A stretch of 8,830 nt of DNA from JANQFM01 sp035471925 (GCA_035471925.1 DATIPO010000073.1:1-8830); one strand, 5' to 3'. Counted from the first letter of the stretch, positions 1 to 7,102 are shown. Notes: a model not told the origin generated them from the letters alone. Numbers and translations: made by a program.

Positions 1-2
1 GA

Positions 3-1244
3 CTCGATTTCAAGTACACCACTGTCCTGGCCCGCCAAGGGCAACTCGAGGACGGGACGCTGCGCGGCAACCTGGTGGTGGTCGGTTCGGGAGATCCTAC
101 CTTGGGGGCCCGGCTGTCGAGTTCCGATGTCGAGGACATCATCCAGGGCGACCCCCTGCGTATCTTCCGGCATTGGGCCGAGGAGCTTAAGGAGCAGGGA
201 ATTTACAGGATCACCGGCGACCTGGTGGGCGACGTAGGGGTGTTCGACTCCATTCCGCTAGGGGAAGGCTGGTCATGGGACGATGTGGCTTACGGCTACT
301 CGGCTCCTATTTCGGGACTGCAGTTCAACGAGAACGTGGTCATGCTGCGCCTTGAACCGGCCCTCCAGGCCGGACAGCCGGCCCGCATCAGCATGCAGCC
401 TCAGACCGGCTACTTCGAAGTCCTCAACCAAGTCGAGACGGTCCCCCTGGACGGCGATTTCCGCCTCTCGCTGCAGCACCGCCCGGGAAGCCGCCAGGTG
501 GTGGTCAGCGGACAGATGCCGGTCGACTCCTCGGCATTCTGGCGCAGCGTGGCCGTCTTCGATCCCGCCGAGTACTTCTTGACCGTCCTCAGGGAGACCT
601 TGCGCTCCGAGGGTATTGCAATCGAGGGCGAGAACCGTCTTCACCGCGAGGAGGAGACGCTCCCCGACCTGACCGGAGTCATCAGCCACGACTCGCCGAC
701 GCTGGACTGGATCCTCAACGTGTTTCTCAAGATCAGCCAGAATCTTTACGGTGAGACTCTGGTCAAGACGCTGGACCGTTCGCCTCGCCTCAAGCATTAT
801 GAGGACGGGCGCGAGGAAGTCGAGTCGGTCCTGACCTCGGCTGGCATTCCGCCCGATTCCTACATCTTGCGCGACGGCTCGGGTTTGTCGCGCTACAACT
901 TTCTCAGTGCCGACATGCTTATCCGTCTTTTGGAGGCCGTCCACCGCCACCCTGATCGAGAGGCTTTTGTGTCCTTCTTGCCGGTGTCGGGTGAGAGCGG
1001 GACCATCTCACGCCGCATGAAGGGCACCGCTGCCGAAGGACGCGTCCAGGCCAAGACGGGCACCTTGGCCAACGTCCGGGCCCTTTCAGGCTTCGTCACG
1101 ACCCAGGACGGCGAGGTGCTGGCGTTCTCCATGATCGCCAACAATTTCGCTCAACCGATGCGCTCGGCTGAATACTTGCAGGACGCGGCTCTCGCCTACT
1201 TGGCCACGCTCCCGGGACCCCGGATGGACCGCGCTGAAAACTAA
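3..1244 (+). CDS. dacB: D-alanyl-D-alanine carboxypeptidase/endopeptidase, PBP4 type (peptidase S13), 5'-truncated
   Basis: This is a low-molecular-mass penicillin-binding protein. The family removes the terminal D-Ala from peptidoglycan stem peptides and can cut D-Ala-meso-DAP cross-links in the periplasm. The frame is open from the first base of the window, and 413 residues are visible before the TAA stop. The catalytic S-x-N motif is S-Q-N at visible residues 245-247 (735-743). The K-T-G motif is at 351-353 (1053-1061), inside AKTGTLANVRALSGF. Near the start, the stretch LVVVGSGDPTLG and, later, YGYSAPISGLQFNEN are family signatures flanking the inserted domains typical of PBP4. The signal peptide and the S-x-x-K motif with the nucleophilic serine must lie upstream of the window, so catalytic competence cannot be judged here. 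A GTG at 75 is inside the conserved domain and is not the true start. The next gene is 112 bp downstream, after a hairpin, so the two are probably not tightly co-translated. The family assignment is firm; the symbol is by family only. Confidence 0.94.
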   Translation, partial: LDFKYTTVLARQGQLEDGTLRGNLVVVGSGDPTLGARLSSSDVEDIIQGDPLRIFRHWAEELKEQGIYRITGDLVGDVGVFDSIPLGEGWSWDDVAYGYSAPISGLQFNENVVMLRLEPALQAGQPARISMQPQTGYFEVLNQVETVPLDGDFRLSLQHRPGSRQVVVSGQMPVDSSAFWRSVAVFDPAEYFLTVLRETLRSEGIAIEGENRLHREEETLPDLTGVISHDSPTLDWILNVFLKISQNLYGETLVKTLDRSPRLKHYEDGREEVESVLTSAGIPPDSYILRDGSGLSRYNFLSADMLIRLLEAVHRHPDREAFVSFLPVSGESGTISRRMKGTAAEGRVQAKTGTLANVRALSGFVTTQDGEVLAFSMIANNFAQPMRSAEYLQDAALAYLATLPGPRMDRAEN

Positions 1245-1296
1245 ATCCAACCCTAAGGGCCGGTTGCGCGTCCAATAGGTGCCCCCAAAAGCACAT

Positions 1297-1328
1297 CGGC
1301 ACCCGCAGGCCTCGCACAGCGGGTGCTG
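1297..1328 (+). terminator. Hairpin between dacB and the ABC permease, possible weak terminator or 5'-UTR structure
   Basis: GCACCCGC (1299-1306) is perfectly complementary to GCGGGTGC (1319-1326). A G-U and a C-G pair extend the stem outward to 1297/1328, and the loop is 12 nt. It lies 53 nt after the dacB stop and 28 nt before the permease start. Only a mixed TGTTGTTG follows rather than a clean T-run, so it may be an inefficient terminator or a leader structure. The pairing is seen in the sequence; the function is inferred. Confidence 0.35.
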
Positions 1329-1345
1329 TTGTTGAAATCGCGAAC

Positions 1346-1349
1346 GGAG
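1346..1349 (+). promoter_or_regulatory. Ribosome binding site of the ABC permease
   Basis: GGAG lies 7 nt upstream of the ATG at 1357. It supports this start, and the encoded N-terminus (MLRDLRHALRLLL) matches the usual start of the family. Confidence 0.7.
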
Positions 1350-1356
1350 AAAGACC

Positions 1357-3864
1357 ATGCTTCGAGACCTGCGTCACGCCTTGAGACTTCTGCTGCAAAA
1401 CAAAGGCTGGACGGCGGTGCTGCTGTTGTCGCTGGCCTTGGGTATCGGCGTCAACACGGCCCTCTTCAGTGCCGTCAACGGACTGCTGCTGCGCACCGTG
1501 TCCGTCCCCGAGCCCGAGGACTTGGTGCGGCTGCGCTGGGCGGGCGACAACGACATGGTGCAAAGCACCAGCGTTTACGGCTACAGCCTTGAGAACGAGG
1601 CCGGCGAGCGGGTCACACCGACCTTCTCCTACCCTGCTTACCTTGATCTCAAAGAGGCTAACCAGACCCTGACCGGGCTCACCGCAAGCGCCCCCGCGGG
1701 ACGGGTGAACGTGATTGTCGACGGGCGCGCTGAACTGGCTTCGGCTGACTTGGTTTCGGGCAATTTCTTTCAGACGCTGGGCGTGAAGGCTGCGGCCGGA
1801 CGCGTCCTGACTCCCGAAGACGATCAGGCTGGCGCCGCTCCGGCCGCGATGATCAGCCACGGTTACTGGGAACGGCGCTTCGGCGGTGAGTCGGCCGCCA
1901 TCGGCAAGTCAGTGACGGTCAACGGGGTCTCGGTCACCATCGTAGGCGTCCTGCCGCCCGGCTACACCGGCATCCAGCGCCTGGGATCGGGAGCCTCCGA
2001 GGTGCAGTTGCCGCTCTTTCTCGACACTCAGCTCAACGGTCGGAGCCGCCTCGACAGGCCGACCTATTGGTGGCTCCAGTTGGTGGGACGATTGAAGCCG
2101 GGCGTTACTGCCGAACAGGTCAAAGGCAATCTCGACGGCGTCTTTCAGGCCTCCGCCAAGGCTGGATGGGATACGACCTACGCTGAAATGAGCGAAGAGC
2201 AGAAGGGCCGCCAGCGCAACCAGAACCGTACCGCCGTCCCCAGTCTCGACGTGGCCTCTGCCGCCCGCGGCATCTACGATGCCAATCCCAGTTCGGTGGG
2301 GTCGATGACGACGCTCTCAGTCGTGGTGATCCTGGTCCTGCTGATCGTCTGCGCCAACGTGGCCAATCTGCTGCTTTCCCGCGTGACGTCGCGCCAGAAG
2401 GAGATCTCCGTCCGACTCTCGATGGGGGCCGGACGCGGACGGCTGATCCGCCAGTTGCTGACGGAAAGCGTCCTGCTGGCGGCTCTGGGCGGAGTCCTGG
2501 CGCTGGTGGTGGCCTACTGGACCCGTGACTTGCTGCCCTTCGGCTCGGCTCCGCCTCTGGACTGGCGCGTCTTCGCCTTCGCAGCCGGCGTCAGCGTCCT
2601 CACCGGGTTGATCTTCGGCATCATTCCCGCCATCCGCGCCACCCGCGTCGACTTGGCGGTGGCCCTCAACGAGTCCGGACGCAGTCAGATGCGCTCCCGC
2701 TCCTGGATGGCCAAATCGCTGCTCATTCTTCAGGTGGCGGTTTCGCTGGTGTTGCTGGTGGGCGCCGGACTGTTCCTGCGCACCCTCTACAACCTGCAAA
2801 CCGCTCCGGTCGGATTCGACAAGGAGAACCTGTTGTTGGTCTCCGTCAATCCCCGGGTCAACCGCTACGAGGACGAGCGCAGCCAGCAGATCGTCGAGCA
2901 GCTCAAGGACGAATTCGGAGGCATTCCGGGAGTCCATTCGGTCAGCGTCTCCCAAGTCGCCTTGTTGTCCGGCGGCACCTGGACTTCGAGCGTCTACCCG
3001 GAGGGCAATGAGAGCGACGATCTCAACGCCCATATGATGACGATCTCGCCGGAGTTCCTCGACACGATGAAGATTCCCCTGGTGGCGGGCCGCAATTTCA
3101 CTCCTCAGGACACTGAGGGTGCGCCCGAGGTGGCTTTGGTCAACGAAGCCGCCGTCCGTGAGTTCTTTCCCGGAGGAGGCAGTCCCCTGGGACGCCGCTT
3201 CGGACACTCGGTCGAAGAGCGCAGCAGCGTCGAGGTCATCGGCGTGGTGCAGGACGCCAAGTATTCCAGCGTCCGCGACGAGGCCCCGCCTACCGTCTAC
3301 CGCAGCTACTTGCAGAACTCCCTTTTCCGGGCCGTCTACGAGCTGCGCACGGGGGTCGACCCCCGCTCGATCGTCCCCTCGGTGCGTGAAGCGGCCCGCC
3401 GTGTCGACCCCACCCTTCCCTTGAGCGATATTTCCACCCAAGCCGAGGAAGTGAAGGAACGCTTCTCCCAGGAGCGCACTTTCGCTTTGGCCTACTCGCT
3501 CTTCGGCGGACTGGCCCTGCTGCTGGCCTGTATCGGCCTTTTCGGATTGATGTCCTACAGCGTCACGCGCCGTACCAACGAGATGGGGATCCGTTTGGCT
3601 CTGGGCGCCCAGCGCGCCGACGTCATCCGCATGATTCTGCGCGAATCGCTGATCTTGGTGGGAATCGGACTCGCCATCGGCCTGGGAACCGCCTTGGCCG
3701 CCGGACGCGTGGTGGCCAGCCTCCTCTACAATCTGGCTCCCTCCGACCCTGTCACGATTATCGTGGCAGCCGTCCTCATGACCCTGGTCGCCACTCTGGC
3801 CGGCTACCTCCCGGCCCGCCGCGCCTCCAGAGTCAACCCCATCACGGCGTTGCATTTTGAGTAA
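1357..3864 (+). CDS. ABC transporter permease, MacB/FtsX type with duplicated core (ADOP family)
   Basis: This 835-residue inner-membrane protein is built from two MacB_PCD-FtsX units in tandem. The N-terminal cytoplasmic stretch MLRDLRHALRLLLQNKGW leads into helix 1 (about 18-44, with LALGIGVNTALFSAVN), then a periplasmic domain (about 46-315). The first FtsX unit has helices at about 316-343, 370-392 and 405-430. The second unit begins with a helix at 455-480, then a second periplasmic domain (about 481-708). The last FtsX unit has helices near 713-738, 765-788 and 801-825. The coupling-type segments EISVRLSMGAGRGRLIRQLL and EMGIRLALGAQRADVIRMIL follow the first helix of each FtsX unit. The C-terminus NPITALHFE is typical. 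Such permeases are very numerous in Acidobacteriota and usually lack a neighbouring ATPase, as here. Relatives of MacB move peptides, antibiotics or lipoproteins by mechanotransmission, but the substrate here is unknown. The two halves should act as a pseudo-dimer with an ATPase encoded elsewhere. Confidence 0.95.
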   Translation: MLRDLRHALRLLLQNKGWTAVLLLSLALGIGVNTALFSAVNGLLLRTVSVPEPEDLVRLRWAGDNDMVQSTSVYGYSLENEAGERVTPTFSYPAYLDLKEANQTLTGLTASAPAGRVNVIVDGRAELASADLVSGNFFQTLGVKAAAGRVLTPEDDQAGAAPAAMISHGYWERRFGGESAAIGKSVTVNGVSVTIVGVLPPGYTGIQRLGSGASEVQLPLFLDTQLNGRSRLDRPTYWWLQLVGRLKPGVTAEQVKGNLDGVFQASAKAGWDTTYAEMSEEQKGRQRNQNRTAVPSLDVASAARGIYDANPSSVGSMTTLSVVVILVLLIVCANVANLLLSRVTSRQKEISVRLSMGAGRGRLIRQLLTESVLLAALGGVLALVVAYWTRDLLPFGSAPPLDWRVFAFAAGVSVLTGLIFGIIPAIRATRVDLAVALNESGRSQMRSRSWMAKSLLILQVAVSLVLLVGAGLFLRTLYNLQTAPVGFDKENLLLVSVNPRVNRYEDERSQQIVEQLKDEFGGIPGVHSVSVSQVALLSGGTWTSSVYPEGNESDDLNAHMMTISPEFLDTMKIPLVAGRNFTPQDTEGAPEVALVNEAAVREFFPGGGSPLGRRFGHSVEERSSVEVIGVVQDAKYSSVRDEAPPTVYRSYLQNSLFRAVYELRTGVDPRSIVPSVREAARRVDPTLPLSDISTQAEEVKERFSQERTFALAYSLFGGLALLLACIGLFGLMSYSVTRRTNEMGIRLALGAQRADVIRMILRESLILVGIGLAIGLGTALAAGRVVASLLYNLAPSDPVTIIVAAVLMTLVATLAGYLPARRASRVNPITALHFE

Positions 3865-3899
3865 GAGAAAGAGGGAGCTCCAGGGAGCAGTTTTCTCAA

Positions 3900-3941
3900 C
3901 GTTGGGCAAAAGGCCCATGCGGCCCAACGCCCCGCTTTTGC
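3900..3941 (+). terminator. Hairpin after the ABC permease, probable terminator with an alternative pairing
   Basis: CGTTGGGC (3900-3907) pairs perfectly with GCCCAACG (3922-3929) around a 14-nt loop, 36 nt after the permease stop. A second pairing is possible: GCAAAAG (3906-3912) with CTTTTGC (3935-3941). The two share bases 3906-3907 and would compete. The only T-run is the TTTT at 3936-3939. A terminator for the permease transcript is the simplest reading. Confidence 0.4.
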
Positions 3942-4008
3942 GTCAAGAGTGGCGCATCAGAGGAGCAGCAGCTTAGCAGGGTTCGTTTCATGTCCCTGGA
4001 CTGAAAAA

Positions 4009-4024
4009 ATCTAAAGGGTTAGAT
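4009..4024 (-). terminator. AT-rich hairpin with T-run on the minus strand, weak terminator candidate
   Basis: ATCTAA (4009-4014) and TTAGAT (4019-4024) form a 6-bp stem with a 4-nt loop. On the minus strand this is followed at once by a run of T, the complement of the A-run at 4004-4009. It could stop leftward transcripts that run past the MFS gene. The stem is AT-rich and short, so the call is tentative. Confidence 0.2.
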
Positions 4025-4060
4025 CCAACCCCCTGCCGCCCAATTAGGGCTCAGCGAAGT

Positions 4061-4065
4061 GGAGG
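4061..4065 (+). promoter_or_regulatory. Ribosome binding site of the small membrane protein
   Basis: A consensus GGAGG sits 8 nt upstream of the ATG at 4074. This favours 4074 over the in-frame GTG at 4059, which overlaps the Shine-Dalgarno sequence itself. Confidence 0.6.
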
Positions 4066-4073
4066 CGAAACTC

Positions 4074-4304
4074 ATGATTGCCGATCGCCTGATCGAGAAA
4101 TTGCCGCTCCGTTCAACACCCCTGAAGCTCGTACTCGGTTCGGCCATTGTCGCTTTGTTGGTTTCCCTGAGCATCGTCCTGGCGTTGCGGGCGATGTCGA
4201 TGGAGATCGGCGCGGCAATCCCCGCGGCATTAGGTGCCATAGCCGGAGCCCTCTCGGCCGCGCGAATAGCCGACCGAAGCCACCCTCCCGGCCGGGAGGC
4301 CTAA
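4074..4304 (+). CDS. Small hypothetical protein with two predicted membrane helices
   Basis: I do not recognise this 76-residue protein. A short, charged N-terminus (MIADRLIEKLPLRST) precedes a strongly hydrophobic stretch at about residues 17-38. A brief connector containing R39 and E44 leads to a second hydrophobic, Gly/Ala-rich segment at about 44-63. That segment includes a GxxxG helix-packing pattern (G54, G58), and a polar tail (DRSHPPGREA) ends the protein. The good Shine-Dalgarno sequence, the helical-hairpin pattern and the lack of a better frame support a real gene. Its shortness and the absence of a known family argue for caution. It stands alone between a permease on the same strand (209 bp upstream) and a convergent MFS gene. 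It could be a small inner-membrane regulator or subunit, but nothing shows which. A GTG at 4059 would add five residues. Confidence 0.6.
   Translation: MIADRLIEKLPLRSTPLKLVLGSAIVALLVSLSIVLALRAMSMEIGAAIPAALGAIAGALSAARIADRSHPPGREA
4284..4299. repeat. Perfect 16-bp palindrome at the end of the small membrane protein gene
   Basis: CCTCCCGG is followed directly by its reverse complement CCGGGAGG. It overlaps the last codons of the small gene and ends 2 nt before its stop codon. As RNA it would form a 6-bp GC stem with a GGCC loop on either strand. It lies in the convergent gap between this gene and the MFS gene, so it may help end transcription from both sides, although no T-run follows. Confidence 0.35.
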
Positions 4305-4466
4305 CTTAACAACGATTCGTGTCACGCCCGCGGACCTGGATCTCTTCGCGGACCGCTTCCAGAAGAACGCTCAACCGGCTGCCGGACAGCCTCAAGGGCT
4401 AATCGACCTTCAGGAGCCGCGCCCAAAGCGGCACCTTTATAAGGGGCGGGTGCACAAGGATGTCGC

Positions 4467-4554
4467 GAAGGCGGATGGTTAGAGCAAGACGCGAAAAGCG
4501 GGTAGACGGCCCGGGCGAGGGACCTCCTGATCCTATGGCGAGCCATCCGCCTTC
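4467..4554. repeat. 12-bp inverted repeat spanning the 3' end of the MFS gene
   Basis: GAAGGCGGATGG (4467-4478) and CCATCCGCCTTC (4543-4554) are exact reverse complements separated by 64 bp. The right arm encodes residues near the MFS C-terminus (EKADG); the left arm is outside the gene. Long-range RNA pairing at the transcript end or a local duplication/inversion are both possible. The rest of 4305-4532 shows no supportable gene. Confidence 0.4.
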
Positions 4555-5795
4555 TCTCTTGATACGGGAAAGTCGCGGCCGAAGAGGGCGAAAGTGGCGG
4601 TGCCGATGACTCCGAAGGCAAAGGCTGTCAGCAGGTTCGTTTGAGGGCTGATCTGCCACAAGAAGGCCCCGCCCAGCGCAGCCAGCGAAACAACGGTATC
4701 CCGCACCAGGTAGTAGAGGCCGAACATGCTGGCCCTGGCTTGTTCAGGCGACAGGTCCATAATCAGGGCCTTGCGTGTGGGCTCGCCGAACTCCTTGAGT
4801 CCACGCAGGACAAAGGCGGCCGCCAGCCACCCGAAAGAACGGCTGAAGAGAAGCAGCAGCGGAAATAGGGTGAAGAAGACGAAAGTCGTGAGTACGTAGG
4901 GCTTCTTGACGCTGCGGTCGGCCAAGTAGGCCACTGGGATGTAGACCAGGACCGCCGTCGCCATCTCAATGGTGGTCAGCAGGCCGAACTGCAGCGCGGA
5001 GACCGGCTGGTCTATGGTCTTCATGCACCAGACGACCACGAAGGCGTAAGGGATTTGCTCGCAGAACCGAATCAGGATGTCCGCCGCAAGCAGGTTCTTC
5101 ATGGCAGGGCCCATTTGACGCAGCAGCTTCCATGGGTTTTTCTCAGGCGCCGCCTCGAAGGGGGAGAATGAATGCCCGTCGAGATGGTCGGCTTCAATCA
5201 GGCGCTGTTGGAGCGCCAAGGCCAGGGCAGCCATGGCCAGCGCTCCCACAAAGGCCAGCCGGACTCCCATCCTCTCGCCCCACAAGCTGATGAAGAGTCC
5301 GCCCAGCAAAGGCCCCAGGGCCATCGGTATGCGCCGGACCAGCGAATGCATGCTCACGCCCATGGTCCGCTTGTTGTGAGGCAAGACCTTGAAGATCAGG
5401 CTCATGGTGGCGGGAAGGGAGATGGCCGACCAGGAGATGAACAGCACCGCCCCGATCAGCACGGCCTGCCAGGAGGGAATCAGGATGACGATGGCGAATC
5501 CGGTCATGGCCACCAGATTGAAGATCAGCAGCGACTTTTTCGTGCCGATGCGGTCGGCGAGGTAGCCGCCCGGAAAGGAGTAGAGAGCCGAGAGCAGGTT
5601 GTCCATGGCCTGCAGCAACCCGATGACCAGCACCCCGCCACCGAGCGCCAGCAGGTAGATGGGCAAAAAACGCTCCGCCATCCGCTCCCCCATCCCCACC
5701 AGCACCACCATGGCGAGGACTCCCACGGTGCTGCGCTGCAGCCCCAAGAAACTGAAAAGCCTCTCGCCGCCACCCTTTGACGATCTAGAAGTCAC
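4533..5795 (-). CDS. Major facilitator superfamily (MFS) transporter, substrate unknown
   Basis: This 420-residue inner-membrane protein has the two-times-six-helix pattern of secondary transporters driven by ion or solute gradients. The MFS motif A after helix 2 is GGYLADRIGTKK (residues 76-87). A degenerate copy, VAYLADRSVKKP (288-299), sits at the matching point of the C-terminal half. The halves are joined by a cytoplasmic loop at about 200-232. Charged residues in or near helices include E37, R38, E41 and R42 in helix 1 and R243 and E246 in helix 7 (RFCEQIPY), which could bind substrate or protons. The length is normal for the family. The GTG start at 5795 has GGAGG (5800-5804) only 4 nt upstream, which is short. 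The next in-frame Met (residue 29) lies inside helix 1 and would damage it, so GTG is preferred. The gene is divergent from the flavoprotein gene. It is probably an exporter or drug/metabolite transporter, but the sequence does not tell the substrate. Confidence 0.93.
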   Translation of the reverse strand: MTSRSSKGGGERLFSFLGLQRSTVGVLAMVVLVGMGERMAERFLPIYLLALGGGVLVIGLLQAMDNLLSALYSFPGGYLADRIGTKKSLLIFNLVAMTGFAIVILIPSWQAVLIGAVLFISWSAISLPATMSLIFKVLPHNKRTMGVSMHSLVRRIPMALGPLLGGLFISLWGERMGVRLAFVGALAMAALALALQQRLIEADHLDGHSFSPFEAAPEKNPWKLLRQMGPAMKNLLAADILIRFCEQIPYAFVVVWCMKTIDQPVSALQFGLLTTIEMATAVLVYIPVAYLADRSVKKPYVLTTFVFFTLFPLLLLFSRSFGWLAAAFVLRGLKEFGEPTRKALIMDLSPEQARASMFGLYYLVRDTVVSLAALGGAFLWQISPQTNLLTAFAFGVIGTATFALFGRDFPVSREKADGSP

Positions 5796-5953
5796 CTTGC
5801 CTCCACAACCTCGCGAGTATGCTAATCATACGTGGAGATTCCTGAACCAGGGGGTGGGCTTGAGACGGCACTGTGGTAACTTATTCGGGTCGTTCCACTG
5901 AATCGGAACCTGAGGCGCCTCGAGACGACGATCTTTCAATGCTGAGTCCGAAA
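5796..5953. promoter_or_regulatory. Divergent promoter region between the MFS and flavoprotein genes
   Basis: Both divergent genes must be transcribed from this 158-bp stretch or from further inside the coding regions. On the minus strand TATGAT (5830-5825) matches five of six bases of a -10 box and would give an MFS leader of about 20-25 nt. No good -35 box is present at the right distance. Two palindromic elements sit here: CTCGCGAG (5810-5817) and, directly next to it, the imperfect TATGCTAATCATA (5818-5830), which overlaps the putative -10. They could form an operator. The region is more AT-rich than its surroundings at 5818-5830. The presence of a regulatory region is likely; the exact boxes are tentative. 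Confidence 0.4.
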
Positions 5954-7102
5954 ATGAAAAACGTGGATTGCGCGGTCGTGGGGGCAAGTTTTGCGGGATT
6001 GGCCTGCGCTACCGCATTGGCCCATAGCGGCGCCCGGGTCACCGTCTTGGACAAAAAGGCAGACGCCGGTGAAAAGTTGCACACCACGGGGATCATCGTC
6101 AAAGACGCCATTGACCAAGTGGCTTTGCTGGACGGCTTGCCGGCCGACTTGGTTCGCCGCATCAACGGGGTCCGTCTCTACGCCCCCAGCCTTCGCTGCG
6201 TCGACCTGGCGGCACCGGGCTACTACTTCCTGGCCACCGACACGCCGCGAGTCATGCGCTGGCTCGCCGCCCAGGCCGAGGAAGCGGGTGCGCAAATCGC
6301 CTATCGGACACCCTTCAAGAACGCAGTACGGACGCAGAGCGGCTTCGACCTCGATGGAATCGGCACGTCCCGGTTCCTGGTGGGTGCGGACGGTCCGAAC
6401 TCGCGAGTTGCCAGGGCGCTCGGCCTGGGACAGAGCAAGAAGTTTCTCTTTGGCGTCGAGTACGAGTACCCGGGCGTCGAGATCGACGAACCGGGCAAGC
6501 TGCACTGCTTTATCGACCGCCGCCTTGCGCCGGGCTACATCGGCTGGGTAGTGGCGGGCGTCGGAATCGTGCAGGTGGGACTGGCTAGGCGCGTCCAATC
6601 TGACCGGGTTCGCGCAACCGAAGCGATGAGTGGATTTCTGGAGAAGATCTCGCCGATTTTTGAATTCCGGGACGTCCAGCCGGGTTCCGTTCGCGCCGGG
6701 CTGATTCCCTGCGGAGGAGTGGTCAAGCCGGTTGCGGCGAGCCGTGTGATGTTGGTCGGAGACGCGGCCGGGATGGTGTCTCCGGTGACGGCCGGCGGCA
6801 TCCACACTGCCCTGAAGCACGGTCTGGCCGTTGGCCATGCCATCGTCGACTACCTGAGCGGCAAGCGAGAGGACCCAGCCGGCTGGTTCGTCAGTTCCTA
6901 CCCGCGGTTTCGGGCCAAGCGCCTGCTCAGGTTCCTTTTCGACCACTTTCAAAGCGATCTGGCCTTCAACTTGTTGCTGGGTACCAAGCCCATGCGCGCG
7001 GTCGCCAGCATGGTCTATTTTCACCGCAAGGGCCTCTTCGACCCTTCAACCGCCGAGGCGGAAACCGACGCCCTCGAGCGCGCCGCCGACGCCCGGCATT
7101 AG
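5954..7102 (+). CDS. FAD-dependent oxidoreductase, geranylgeranyl-reductase-like family
   Basis: This is a 382-residue flavoprotein with the p-hydroxybenzoate-hydroxylase fold. An N-terminal Rossmann segment, VVGASFAGLACATAL (from residue 8), is followed by VTVLDKK with an acidic residue (D33) at the end of strand 2. The sequence LVGADGPNSRVARALGL (about 141-157) matches the family's central DG motif. APGYIGWVVAGVG corresponds to the substrate-side GYxW motif of geranylgeranyl reductases. VMLVGDAAGMVSPVTAGGI, with G269-D270, binds the FAD ribityl chain. Relatives reduce isoprenoid double bonds in lipids or quinones, or act as monooxygenases or halogenases; the exact substrate is not determined. 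The first Rossmann glycine site is G-A-S-F-A-G rather than the usual GxGxxG. The start is uncertain: ATG 5954 places the Rossmann fold at the N-terminus as is usual, with a weak GAG 7 nt upstream. ATG 5939 and GTG 5873 are in frame and would add 5 or 27 residues of unremarkable acidic sequence. Confidence 0.9.
   Translation: MKNVDCAVVGASFAGLACATALAHSGARVTVLDKKADAGEKLHTTGIIVKDAIDQVALLDGLPADLVRRINGVRLYAPSLRCVDLAAPGYYFLATDTPRVMRWLAAQAEEAGAQIAYRTPFKNAVRTQSGFDLDGIGTSRFLVGADGPNSRVARALGLGQSKKFLFGVEYEYPGVEIDEPGKLHCFIDRRLAPGYIGWVVAGVGIVQVGLARRVQSDRVRATEAMSGFLEKISPIFEFRDVQPGSVRAGLIPCGGVVKPVAASRVMLVGDAAGMVSPVTAGGIHTALKHGLAVGHAIVDYLSGKREDPAGWFVSSYPRFRAKRLLRFLFDHFQSDLAFNLLLGTKPMRAVASMVYFHRKGLFDPSTAEAETDALERAADARH

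Noticed and set aside
2317..3927. 536-codon open frame on the minus strand opposite the permease
   Set aside because: It is the mirror of a strongly supported membrane protein gene. Its product is a Gly/Gln/Asp/His-rich sequence with no domain pattern, as expected from antisense of GC-rich coding DNA.
4270..4482. Open forward frame of 70 codons with a coding-like composition (TPADLDLFADRFQKNAQ)
   Set aside because: It has no ATG, GTG or TTG start, overlaps the end of the small membrane protein gene, and belongs to no family I recognise. It could be a relic but cannot be called a gene.
5172..5780. 202-codon plus-strand frame opposite the MFS gene
   Set aside because: The product is a His/Gln/Gly-rich antisense shadow of hydrophobic helices; the MFS motifs on the other strand are decisive.
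5936..7024. 362-codon minus-strand frame opposite the flavoprotein gene
   Set aside because: It is fully embedded in the flavoprotein gene, whose FAD motifs are clear. The antisense product has no recognisable family.
4533..7102. MFS transporter plus flavoprotein as a biosynthetic or resistance cassette
   Set aside because: Two divergent genes alone do not make a cluster. There is no synthase, regulator or other tailoring enzyme, and no motif that fixes a shared substrate.
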